Positions 24,880 through 32,578 of a stretch of DNA of 64,000 nucleotides are shown here, one piece after another. The position numbers and the translations under genes are program-made. The notes under the pieces were generated by a model, which made no database searches, was not told the origin of the DNA, and saw only the letters and a list, made by a program, of their open reading frames with translations. Source of the stretch: Microbacterium sp. BLY (GTDB lineage: Bacteria; Actinomycetota; Actinomycetes; Actinomycetales; Microbacteriaceae); contig NZ_JAGKSR010000001.1 in the NCBI RefSeq assembly GCF_017939615.1, forward strand, positions 620,001 to 684,000, given 5' to 3'. The stretch's first letter is position 1, and each line of letters begins with the position of its first letter.

Positions 24880-25833
24880 TCATCCCTTGCGCCCCTGGGT
24901 CGCGACGCCCTCGATGAAGGCGCGCTGCCCGAAGGCGAAGAGGATGAGCATCGGGAGGGTCACCAGGAGGGAGGCGACCATGACGTACTGGTAGTCGCCG
25001 TGACCGCCCGCGGTGGGGCTGTACTTGGTCATGGCGTAGGCGATGCCGAGCGGCGCGGTGAACTCGTCTACCGACCCGGCGTTGAGGTAGATGAGGGCGG
25101 CCTGGAGGTTGTTCCAGCTCGCCTGGAACTCGAACAGGAAGACGATGACGAACGACGGGATCGACAGCGGCATCGCGATCCGCCAGAACAGGCCCCAGGC
25201 GCTGGCCCCGTCGAGCCGCGCCGCCTCGAACAGCTCCCGAGGGAGGCCGAGGAAGAACTGCCGCTGCAAGAAGATGTAGAAGGCCGAGCCGAAGAGGTTC
25301 ATGCCCCACAGTGGCACCCACGTGCCGAGGAGGCCGGTCTCCTTCCAGATGAGGTAGATCGGGATCATCGTCACCGCACCCGGGAGCATCATCGTCGCGA
25401 GCACGAGGCCGAACAGCAGCCCGCGCCCCGGGAAGCGGAAGTAGGCGAACCCGAACGCCACGATCGAGCTGGAGATCGCGACGGCACCGGCGGCGAGCAG
25501 CGCGATGGCGATGCTGTTGCCCATCCAGTTCAGCAGCGGGAGCTGATTCCACACCTCGACATAGTTCTCCGGCACGAACGTCTTCGGGATGAGGGCGTTG
25601 TCGAACACCTCGCCGCGCGGCTTGAGGCTCGCCGCGATGAGCCACGCGAAGGGGTACAGGAACAGCAGCGCGAACAGCACGAGGATGACGTTCAGCACGA
25701 TGCGGGCGATCAGGCTCTTCGGCTGTCGCAGGTGCCGACGCCAGCGCGGGCGGGTGGGCACCGTGGTCGTGAACGTGCCCGGCACCTTCTCGGGCTCCGC
25801 CTCGACCGGCACCTGACGCAGGGTCTGGGACAT
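24880..25833 (-). CDS. Carbohydrate ABC transporter permease, MalG type
   Basis: A 317-residue permease. About 45 polar N-terminal residues precede the first helix, and the EAA loop FEAARLDGAS lies near residue 210. Its ATG overlaps the upstream stop by one base (TGATG), indicating translational coupling with the MalF-type partner. It works with the binding protein encoded directly downstream. Confidence 0.9.
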   Translation of the reverse strand: MSQTLRQVPVEAEPEKVPGTFTTTVPTRPRWRRHLRQPKSLIARIVLNVILVLFALLFLYPFAWLIAASLKPRGEVFDNALIPKTFVPENYVEVWNQLPLLNWMGNSIAIALLAAGAVAISSSIVAFGFAYFRFPGRGLLFGLVLATMMLPGAVTMIPIYLIWKETGLLGTWVPLWGMNLFGSAFYIFLQRQFFLGLPRELFEAARLDGASAWGLFWRIAMPLSIPSFVIVFLFEFQASWNNLQAALIYLNAGSVDEFTAPLGIAYAMTKYSPTAGGHGDYQYVMVASLLVTLPMLILFAFGQRAFIEGVATQGRKG

Positions 25834-26753
25834 CAGCGGTCTCCCTCGTAGTAGACGAAGCGGTTGCCGACCTTCACCTGGATGAGCGTGATGATCATGA
25901 TGATGACGAAGAGCAGCCACGCCATCGCCGCCGCGAAGCCGAAGTTGAACTGCCGGAACGCCTGCTGGAACAGATAGATCGCGTAGAAGAGCGACGCCTC
26001 CGGAGACGAGTTGCTCTGATCGCGCCAGAACAGCAGGTACGCCTGATCGAAGATCTGGAACGCGGCGATCGACAGCACGATGACGTTGAAGAACATGGCC
26101 CCCGAGATCATCGGCAGGGTGATGGAGAAGAACTTGCGGATGGGTCCCGCCCCGTCGAGCGATGCCACCTCGTAGAGCTCGACCGGCACGTTCTTGAGGG
26201 CGGCGAGGAAGATCACCATCGTGCCGGCGACCGTCCACAGGGTCATGATCACGATGCTCGGCTTCACCCACGCAGGGTCGACGAGCCACTGCGGTCCCTG
26301 GATGCCGAACACCCGGAGGAACTGGTTGATCGCGCCCGAGTTGCCGTTCAGGAGGAGGAAGAACACCGCCGCGGTCGCGACCGCCGGCGTCATCTTGGGC
26401 AGGTAGTAGAGCACGCGGAAGAACCCGGCGCCCCGCCCGACCCGGTTGAGCAGCAGCGCGAGCACCAGCGCGAACACGATCTCCAGCGGCACGGCCATCA
26501 CCACGTAGAACAGGGTGTTCGCCAGCGAGACCCCCACCCGCGGATCCTCGAAGAGGTTGGCGTAGTTGTCGATCCCGACGGGACGGGCGCTGTTCGTGGC
26601 CAGGTTGTAGCTGCTGAACGAGATGTACAGGCTGTAGATCATCGCGCCGGCCGTGAAGATGAGGAAGCCGATCAGCCAGGGGGAGATGAAGAGATAACCG
26701 GCGAGGGCTTCCCGTCGGTTGTATCGGTCCCGCGTACGGGTCTTGAGCGGCAT
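25833..26753 (-). CDS. Carbohydrate ABC transporter permease, MalF type
   Basis: A 306-residue permease that starts the third sugar ABC operon. The N-terminal tail RTRDRYNRREALAGY leads into the first helix, and the EAA loop YEVASLDGAG lies near residue 190. Its promoter region carries a LacI-type dyad (26820-26829) next to a TAGCAT -10 box. No lacI gene for it lies in the window apart from the one at 11356, whose sites differ. Confidence 0.9.
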   Translation of the reverse strand: MPLKTRTRDRYNRREALAGYLFISPWLIGFLIFTAGAMIYSLYISFSSYNLATNSARPVGIDNYANLFEDPRVGVSLANTLFYVVMAVPLEIVFALVLALLLNRVGRGAGFFRVLYYLPKMTPAVATAAVFFLLLNGNSGAINQFLRVFGIQGPQWLVDPAWVKPSIVIMTLWTVAGTMVIFLAALKNVPVELYEVASLDGAGPIRKFFSITLPMISGAMFFNVIVLSIAAFQIFDQAYLLFWRDQSNSSPEASLFYAIYLFQQAFRQFNFGFAAAMAWLLFVIIMIITLIQVKVGNRFVYYEGDR

Positions 26754-26807
26754 CCGCCTGCCTCCTTTCGAGGACGCACAGACACGGCACTCCGGTCCTG
26801 GCGCGAT

Positions 26808-26829
26808 GCTAGGACCAGAGAAGCGCTTC
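26808..26829 (-). promoter_or_regulatory. Promoter and LacI-type operator of the third ABC operon
   Basis: The palindrome GAAGCGCTTC (26820-26829) lies directly upstream of a minus-strand -10 box TAGCAT (26813-26808). The arrangement copies that of the kinase operon but the core differs (GCGC instead of TCGA), so another LacI-family protein is likely involved. Confidence 0.6.
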
Positions 26830-26890
26830 CCCCTGGGGCTTGCGCAGAACCGTTTCCTGTGATTGGCCTGAGTGGGCCGCGAACAGGTGG

Positions 26891-26919
26891 GTGACCCCCG
26901 CGCACAACCTCCCTAGGAT
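26891..26919 (+). promoter_or_regulatory. Promoter of the phosphatase/glycosyltransferase operon
   Basis: GTGACC (26891-26896) and TAGGAT (26914-26919) are spaced by 17 bases. A strong AAGGAGG ribosome site and ATG 26946 follow. Confidence 0.55.
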
Positions 26920-26945
26920 GTGGGAAACAGAAGGAGGGGCGGGGC

Positions 26946-28103
26946 ATGTTCGACGAGCGACGGCGACAAGCAGCGCTCGAGGAACTGGGGATCCTTGACA
27001 CACCACCCGATGACCGGGTGGATCGGGTGGCACGGCTGGCGAAGGAGATGTTCGGCGTGCCGATGGTCAGCGTCTCGCTGATCGATCGCGACCGGCAGTG
27101 GCGTAAATCGCAGATCGGCCTCGGGGGGAACGAGGCACCGCGAGAGGACTCGTTCTGCGACTACACCGTGTCGCAGGACCGGACGGTGGTGGTGGAGGAT
27201 GCGAGCACGACCGCGCTCTTCGCCGACAACCCGTTCGTGACCGGCGACCCGCATCTGCGCTTCTACGCGGGGCACCCGCTGCACGCGCCGGGCGGTGAAC
27301 CGGTCGGCACGCTGTGCGTGCTCGACACGGAACCGCACACCTTCAGCGACGAGCAGCGCAGTCTCCTCCGCGACCTGGCCTTCTGGGTGCAGACCGAACT
27401 CGCGCAGGACGAGGACCTCGATCACGCGGCCATCGTGCAGCGCGCGCTGCGCCCGCGCGTGCACCCGGAGATCGCGGGGTACACCATCGCCGCGGGCGCT
27501 GCGCCGCGCGGCTCCCTCGCGGGTGACTACTACGACTTCTCGCGCCACGACGACGCCCTGCGGGTGACCCTGGCCGACGCGATGGGCAAGGGCACCGGCC
27601 CCGCACTCGTCGCCGCCACGGTGCGCGCCTCGCTGCGTACGGCACCGGAACGCTCCCTCACCGACGCCGTGGCCGAGGTCGACCGCCTGCTGGAGGACGA
27701 CCTCGCGGACACGTCGATGTTCGTCACGGCCGTCGTGGCGGAACTGGAACCGGAGACCGGCGAGCTCGAGGTGATCGACGCCGGTCACAGTCTCGCGTTC
27801 ATCGTGCGCGCCGACGGGTCGTGGACCTCCCTCCGCTCGACCAACCTGCCCCTCGGCATGGGGATGGGCTTCGCCGAACCGCGAGTCGCCGTCACGACCC
27901 GGCTCGAGGTGGGCGACGCGTTCATCTGCTGCAGCGACGGGCTCCTCGACGTGCTCGATCCGGACGACCCCTTCGGCCATGTGCAGCGTGTGCTCGACAC
28001 GCTGGGGCCGGACGGCGCGGTCGCGGAGGCGCTGCGGCTCGCGCAGGACGACGACCGGGCGACCGACGACATCACGGTCGTCGTGGTGCGGAGGGACGCA
28101 TGA
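26946..28103 (+). CDS. GAF-domain PP2C/SpoIIE-type serine phosphatase
   Basis: A 385-residue RsbU-like protein. Residues about 20-150 form a GAF domain (LIDRDRQWRKS, SFCDYTV, YAGHPL). Residues about 180-385 form a PP2C-type phosphatase with LAGDYYDF, DAMGKGTGPAL, DAGHS and the C-terminal DDITVVVV. In partner-switching systems such enzymes dephosphorylate a STAS antagonist and so release it, and the matching STAS and kinase genes lie two genes downstream. The GAF domain should sense a small ligand or redox state. The stop overlaps the start of the glycosyltransferase (ATGA), so all four genes form one unit. Confidence 0.88.
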   Translation: MFDERRRQAALEELGILDTPPDDRVDRVARLAKEMFGVPMVSVSLIDRDRQWRKSQIGLGGNEAPREDSFCDYTVSQDRTVVVEDASTTALFADNPFVTGDPHLRFYAGHPLHAPGGEPVGTLCVLDTEPHTFSDEQRSLLRDLAFWVQTELAQDEDLDHAAIVQRALRPRVHPEIAGYTIAAGAAPRGSLAGDYYDFSRHDDALRVTLADAMGKGTGPALVAATVRASLRTAPERSLTDAVAEVDRLLEDDLADTSMFVTAVVAELEPETGELEVIDAGHSLAFIVRADGSWTSLRSTNLPLGMGMGFAEPRVAVTTRLEVGDAFICCSDGLLDVLDPDDPFGHVQRVLDTLGPDGAVAEALRLAQDDDRATDDITVVVVRRDA

Positions 28104-30064
28104 CCGCCCGGTTCGCGACCATCCGCGTCCTGGCCCTGCTGTCCGTCCTGCTCGGCGTGAACTACGTCACCTGGCGCTGGCTCGAGTCGGTGAACTGGTC
28201 GGCCTGGTGGATCGCGGTCCCGCTGGTCGTCGCCGAGACCTACAGCCTCATCGACACCGCCCTCTTCTGCCTGACCATGTGGCGGGCGAAGGAGCGGCCG
28301 GCCCCGGTGTCGCCCCCGCAGGGCACGGTCGACGTGTTCATCACCACCTACGACGAGCCGATCGAGCTGGTCATGACGACTGCGCGGGCGGCGAAGCGGA
28401 TCAGCTACCCGCACTCGACCTGGATCCTCGACGACGGTTCCCGTCCCGACCTGCAGGCCGAGGCGGAGGCCGCGGGCATTGGCTACCTCACGCGGTCGGA
28501 GGACTGGACGGGCAAGCCGCGGCACGCCAAGGCGGGCAACCTCAACAGCGCCCTCTTCCAGACCGACGGCGAGTTCCTGCTGATCCTCGACGCCGACCAG
28601 GTGCCGGACCCGCTGATCCTGCACCGGACGCTGGGCTACTTCGCGGACGACCCCGAGGTCGCTCTCGTGCAGACGCCCCAGTGGTTCGTGAACGTCGACG
28701 AGGCGGACCCGCTGGGCAGCCAGGCACCCCTGTTCTACGGCCCCATCCAGCAGGGGAAGGACGGCTGGAACGCCGCGTTCTTCTGCGGCTCGAACGCCGT
28801 GCTCCGTCGCGAGGCGCTCATGCAGCTCGGCATCGTCGGCTACGTGCGATCCGTCACCGACTCCGCCGCGCGCGCGTTGAAGACCTCGGAGACCCTGATC
28901 GCGCGGGAAGCAGACGGGGCGACCGATCCGGCACTCGCAACGGAGTTGGGAGCGCTGCGCATCGCGATCGCCCGGGGGCGCAAGGAGCTCGCGGCCGGGG
29001 AGTCGGTGGCCGAGGTCGCGGCGCGCGTGCGCACCGCGGTGGACAACGCCTCGCGGATCCTCGTGGCCCACGACCTCGACGGCATTCGCGCCGATCTCGC
29101 GGTGATCGAGTCTCTTCCCGTGCAGCAGGACGCGGAGCTCGGGCAGGTCGTCGTGGACGAGGCCGGTCTGGACGCGCTGGCCGCCTCCGACCTCTCCCCC
29201 GTCACCGCGGTGGAGGCCGTGCGCGGGCTGCTGGACACCCTGCGTCTCGACCGTGACGAGGAGGCGCAGCCGATCCTGCCGCTCGCCACCATCTCGGTGA
29301 CGGAGGACATGGCGACGGCGATGCAGCTGCACGCCCTCGGATGGCGCAGCGTCTATCACCACGAGATCCTCGCCCACGGCCTGGCGCCGGAAGACCTGCG
29401 GACGATGCTGACGCAGCGGCTCCGGTGGGCCCAGGGCACCCTCCAGGTGATGCTGCGGGACAACCCGCTCGTCAAACGCGGCCTCTCGGCCGGGCAGCGC
29501 CTCATGTACTTCGCCACGATGTGGAGCTACCTCTCGGGCTTCGCGGCCGTCGTCTACCTGGCCGCCCCGGTGATCTACCTCGTGTTCGGGGTGCTGCCGG
29601 TGACGGCGTGGTCGGTCGACTTCTTCGCGCGCTTCCTGCCGTACTTCCTCGTCAACCAGGCCCTGTTCCTCGTGGTCGCGAAGGGCGTGAAGACCTGGCG
29701 GGGCCAGCAGTATTCGCTCGCCCTGTTCCCCGTGTGGATCCGGGCGTGCGGGACGGCCTTCGCCAACGTCGTGCTCGGACGACCGCTCTCGTTCGCCGTC
29801 ACCCGCAAGGACGGCCGCGACCCGCGCGGGGTGCCGTGGCGGGAGATCTGGCCCCAGCTGACCGCCATGGTCGTGCTGGTCATCGCCCTCATCATCGGCG
29901 TCGCCCGGGTCATCGTCGGCACCGGCGACGGCACGGGCACGCTCGTCAACACCGCCTGGGTCCTCTACGACCTGGTCGTCCTCAGCGTCATCATCCAGGC
30001 GGCGCGCTATCGCGGCCCGGCCGCGAAGGTCATCGAGAAGGAGTCGAATGAACGTCAGCACTGA
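28100..30064 (+). CDS. Cellulose-synthase-like family 2 glycosyltransferase
   Basis: A 654-residue membrane enzyme that should polymerise and export a beta-linked polysaccharide. Two N-terminal helices precede a GT2 core with DDG at 111-113, DADQ at 164-167, TED at 401-403 and QRLRW at 439-443, and four to five C-terminal helices follow. All processive-synthase residues are present. Between residues about 245 and 397 an extra, mostly helical and charged segment interrupts the catalytic domain just before TED. No PilZ domain is visible, so c-di-GMP control is not indicated. Its 3' end overlaps the STAS gene by 17 bases, so synthase and regulator are translated together. Confidence 0.88.
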   Translation: MTARFATIRVLALLSVLLGVNYVTWRWLESVNWSAWWIAVPLVVAETYSLIDTALFCLTMWRAKERPAPVSPPQGTVDVFITTYDEPIELVMTTARAAKRISYPHSTWILDDGSRPDLQAEAEAAGIGYLTRSEDWTGKPRHAKAGNLNSALFQTDGEFLLILDADQVPDPLILHRTLGYFADDPEVALVQTPQWFVNVDEADPLGSQAPLFYGPIQQGKDGWNAAFFCGSNAVLRREALMQLGIVGYVRSVTDSAARALKTSETLIAREADGATDPALATELGALRIAIARGRKELAAGESVAEVAARVRTAVDNASRILVAHDLDGIRADLAVIESLPVQQDAELGQVVVDEAGLDALAASDLSPVTAVEAVRGLLDTLRLDRDEEAQPILPLATISVTEDMATAMQLHALGWRSVYHHEILAHGLAPEDLRTMLTQRLRWAQGTLQVMLRDNPLVKRGLSAGQRLMYFATMWSYLSGFAAVVYLAAPVIYLVFGVLPVTAWSVDFFARFLPYFLVNQALFLVVAKGVKTWRGQQYSLALFPVWIRACGTAFANVVLGRPLSFAVTRKDGRDPRGVPWREIWPQLTAMVVLVIALIIGVARVIVGTGDGTGTLVNTAWVLYDLVVLSVIIQAARYRGPAAKVIEKESNERQH

Positions 30065-30380
30065 CACCAGGGACGGCTACGCCGTCGTCACGATCACCGG
30101 GCGCCTGACCGCCTCCGGCGCCCCCCTGCTGCGCAACGCGGTGAGCGACCTCGTGACCGCCGGTCAGCCGCGGATCGCGATCGATCTCAGCGGGACCGAG
30201 TTCGTGGACTCCTCGGGGCTGGGAGCCCTCGTCGGCGGGCTGAAGAGCGCCCGCGTCGCCGGCGGCGATCTGCGGATCGCCGCCGTCCCCGAGGCGGTCC
30301 GCACCGTCCTCCATCTGACCAACCTGGATCGCGTGCTCCGCGACTACCCCACGCCGGAATCGGCGTTCGATGGACACTGA
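30048..30380 (+). CDS. STAS-domain anti-sigma-factor antagonist-like protein
   Basis: A 110-residue single STAS domain of RsbV/SpoIIAA type. The phosphorylation loop reads VDSSGLGAL with candidate Ser55/Ser56. It should be phosphorylated by the kinase encoded next and dephosphorylated by the PP2C protein of the same operon. In classical systems it frees a sigma factor. Here no sigma gene is present, so its output may be the glycosyltransferase. It overlaps the glycosyltransferase by 17 bases and the kinase gene by 11 bases. Confidence 0.88.
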   Translation: MNVSTDTRDGYAVVTITGRLTASGAPLLRNAVSDLVTAGQPRIAIDLSGTEFVDSSGLGALVGGLKSARVAGGDLRIAAVPEAVRTVLHLTNLDRVLRDYPTPESAFDGH

Positions 30381-30801
30381 GGCGGGCGTCTTCCACGTCT
30401 TCGGGCCCGCCGGGCTCGCGCTCGTCGACCGTGCGCTCGACGAGCTCGACCGACTCTGGGAGCGGACGCCGGACGTGCCGTCGCAGGACCGGATCCTGTT
30501 CGCCCTCGCGCTGAGCGAGGTCACCACCAACATCGCGCAGCACAACGACACCGCGGACGTCGTGCTCAGCGTCGACGTCCGCGTGACGACGGACACCCTG
30601 CGCGCGTGCATCCGCGACACGGCCCCGCCTGCGCCGGTCGACTGGGACGCCGTGTCGATGCCGGACGAGGCGGCGGAAAGCGGCCGGGGTCTCGCACTGT
30701 CCCAGGCCGCACTGGACGAGTTCACCCATACGGTCGGCGCCCTCGGCAACACCTGGGTGCTCGTGCGCCGCGTGGACGGGCAGCGGGACACCGACGGCTA
30801 G
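30370..30801 (+). CDS. HATPase-domain serine kinase, RsbW/SpoIIAB-like
   Basis: A 143-residue GHKL kinase. The N-box ALSEVTTNIAQHN is at about residues 47-59, an IRD segment carries the Asp of the ATP lid, and the glycine box ESGRGLAL is at 103-110. It should phosphorylate the STAS protein encoded just before it. It ends three bases before the convergent doxX-type gene. No partner sigma factor is visible, which makes a non-transcriptional output plausible. Confidence 0.85.
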   Translation: MDTEAGVFHVFGPAGLALVDRALDELDRLWERTPDVPSQDRILFALALSEVTTNIAQHNDTADVVLSVDVRVTTDTLRACIRDTAPPAPVDWDAVSMPDEAAESGRGLALSQAALDEFTHTVGALGNTWVLVRRVDGQRDTDG

Positions 30802-30804
30802 CCG

Positions 30805-31248
30805 TCAGACGAGCCAGGCGGGGGCGCGGCCGCGGAGGGCCGCCGCGTCGAGGGAGTAGCGCCCGGCCCCGGTGAGGGCGAGGGCGAGCGCCGCGGCGCC
30901 CAGCACCGCGACGAACTCATAGCCACCGGCCGTGACCCACAGGCCCGCGGGCAGGTGCACGAGGACGAGGGCGACCGCCATGTCGATCGCAAGGAGGATT
31001 CCGACCGGTCGGGTGAGCAGCCCGAGGATCAGCAGGATGCCGCCGATGAGTTCGAGGAACGCCACCACCGGGGCGGCGACCTCGGCGAGAGGGACGCCCA
31101 TGCCGGCGAAGCTGCCGATGGTCCCGGGGATCGTGAACTCGAAGATCTTCTGCGCCCCGTGGGCGGCGAAGACGGCGCCCACGACGAGGCGCAGGACGAG
31201 CAGTCCGAGCGACGAGGCGGAGGAGGCGGAGGCTGTGGTGTTCGTCAT
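30805..31248 (-). CDS. DoxX-family membrane protein
   Basis: A 147-residue protein with four membrane helices. The DoxX pattern is visible in LRLVVGAVFAAHGAQK at the first helix and in FLELIGGILLILGLL at the second. Members of the family are linked to thiosulfate/quinone or oxidative-stress functions, but no role can be assigned here. ATG 31248 was chosen because an AAGGAAG site lies upstream. The gene stands alone, convergent with the partner-switching operon. Confidence 0.8.
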   Translation of the reverse strand: MTNTTASASSASSLGLLVLRLVVGAVFAAHGAQKIFEFTIPGTIGSFAGMGVPLAEVAAPVVAFLELIGGILLILGLLTRPVGILLAIDMAVALVLVHLPAGLWVTAGGYEFVAVLGAAALALALTGAGRYSLDAAALRGRAPAWLV

Positions 31249-31363
31249 GAGGAGGTTCTTCCTTCGTGGCAGGACACCCGCGCAGGCGCGGACCAGGGTC
31301 GTTCCCTGCCCCCACGGTAGGAAGCGCACTTTTCCGTCCGCTGAACGCGCGGACGAGGTGGCC

Positions 31364-32023
31364 TCAGCGAGCGCCCACCTCGTGCAGCATCCGCTCGCGC
31401 GCCCCGTCGAGGTGCGCGGAGAGCACGGCGGCGGCCTCCTCGGGGGAGCCCGTGCGCATCACGTCGAGCAGCTTCACGTGGTCGTCGGACGACTCGTGGA
31501 GATCCTCGTCGTGGTTGATCGTGACCTCCAGCAGAGCCGTGAAGGTGGGCAGGTACTGGTTCCACGCCCCCTCCAGTCGCGGGTGGTCGGCGAGAGCGTA
31601 GATCTGGGAATGGAATTCCAGGTCCGCCGTGACGAACGCGGCATGGTCGCCGGCGTCGGCGGCCTCGGCCATGCGTCGAACGGCGCCGGTCATCGGCTGC
31701 CAGCGCTCGTCGTCGTCGACGCGCATGGCCCGCGAGAGGGCCAGCTGTTCCAGCGCGCCCCGGAGGCTGTAGAGCTGATCGACATCGTCGCTCGTGAGGC
31801 CCACGATGTACACGCCGCGCGGACGCTGCACCTCGACGAGCTTCTCGAAGCTCAGCTGGGTGAGGGCGTCCCGGACGGGTCCGCGGCTGACGGCGAACTC
31901 CTCGGCCAGGGCCTCCTCCGTGAGGCGCGCCCCCGGAGCGAGGTCCCCGCGGACGATGCGCTGGCGCAGCACGCGCGCGACCTGCGCTCCCAGCGATTCT
32001 CCGCGCGTGACGGTCTGCGTCAT
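31364..32023 (-). CDS. GntR-family regulator, FCD type; candidate regulator of the tct operon
   Basis: A 219-residue repressor with an N-terminal winged helix (EEALAEEFAVSRGPVRDAL) and an FCD ligand domain (DLEFHSQIYALADH, late HLDGARERM). FCD regulators usually sense carboxylates or sugar acids. The dyad just before its ATG contains CTGTTAACAGT, the exact core of the 40-bp palindrome at tctC nearly 9 kb away. Autoregulation and control of the tripartite transporter are therefore likely. The dyad overlaps its AGGAGG ribosome site. No substrate gene lies directly beside it. Confidence 0.88.
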   Translation of the reverse strand: MTQTVTRGESLGAQVARVLRQRIVRGDLAPGARLTEEALAEEFAVSRGPVRDALTQLSFEKLVEVQRPRGVYIVGLTSDDVDQLYSLRGALEQLALSRAMRVDDDERWQPMTGAVRRMAEAADAGDHAAFVTADLEFHSQIYALADHPRLEGAWNQYLPTFTALLEVTINHDEDLHESSDDHVKLLDVMRTGSPEEAAAVLSAHLDGARERMLHEVGAR

Positions 32024-32032
32024 GGTGACCTC

Positions 32033-32053
32033 CTGTTAACAGTTGACAGGATA
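32033..32053 (-). promoter_or_regulatory. Operator and -10 box of the GntR-family gene
   Basis: CTGTTAACAGTTGACAGG (32033-32050) is an imperfect dyad. On the minus strand a TATCCT -10 box (32053-32048) leads into it and the ribosome site AGGAGG overlaps its end, so a bound regulator would block both initiation and early elongation. Confidence 0.65.
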
Positions 32054-32070
32054 CACACCGGCCCGCGCGA

Positions 32071-32484
32071 TCAGGCCCCGGAGCGCGGACTCCACAGGAC
32101 CAGCTCCGTCGACCGGCGGATCCGGCGTCCGGGCGGCACGGGCACCACGCCCGCAGAACCGGCGGCGAACACCCGCACGCCGGGGCGGTTCTCACGCTCG
32201 GCACGCAGCGCGTTCTCGAGCATCAGCACCCGGTCGCGCAGCATCCGGTTCTCATCCTCGAGATCCAGCAGGCGGGCGATGGCCGGGAGGCTCACCCCCT
32301 CGGAGGAGAGCTGGGCGACCTCGCGCAGCTGCTCGATGTTCCGGTGTGAGTATCGACGGGATCCGCCGGGAGTGCGGCCCGGCACGACGAGACCGATCCG
32401 GTCGTATTGACGGAGGGTCTGGGGGTGCAGGCCGGAGAGTTTGGCGGCCGCGGCGATCGCGAAGACCGGAGTATCCGCGTCCAT
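32071..32484 (-). CDS. hspR: Heat-shock repressor HspR (MerR family)
   Basis: A 137-residue MerR-type regulator. The helix-turn-helix contains LHPQTLRQYDRIGLV and the wing GSRRYSHRN, followed by a short coiled coil (DLEDENRMLRDRVLMLENAL). Position at the end of dnaK-grpE-dnaJ identifies it as HspR, which with DnaK as co-repressor binds HAIR inverted repeats. A HAIR-like site lies before dnaK. The C-terminal part is longer than in some relatives. Its start is preceded by a CTTC-type tetranucleotide repeat in the ribosome-binding region and by a 12-bp hairpin after dnaJ. Confidence 0.92.
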   Translation of the reverse strand: MDADTPVFAIAAAAKLSGLHPQTLRQYDRIGLVVPGRTPGGSRRYSHRNIEQLREVAQLSSEGVSLPAIARLLDLEDENRMLRDRVLMLENALRAERENRPGVRVFAAGSAGVVPVPPGRRIRRSTELVLWSPRSGA

Positions 32485-32491
32485 CAGGCTT

Positions 32492-32561
32492 CCCTTCCTT
32501 CCTTCCTGTCAGGCGCACCCGCCGGATCAGGCAGCTCCTTCCCGGAACAGCCTGATCCGGC
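32492..32561 (-). promoter_or_regulatory. dnaJ-hspR intercistronic hairpin and tetranucleotide repeat
   Basis: A perfect 12-bp stem (GCCGGATCAGGC at 32521-32532 with 32550-32561, 17-base loop) lies between dnaJ and hspR. Closer to hspR, minus-strand AAGGAAGGAAGG (about 32492-32507) gives several overlapping Shine-Dalgarno sequences. The hairpin may lower or process the hspR part of the message. Confidence 0.6.
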
Positions 32562-32578
32562 GCGAACGCCTGCCATCG

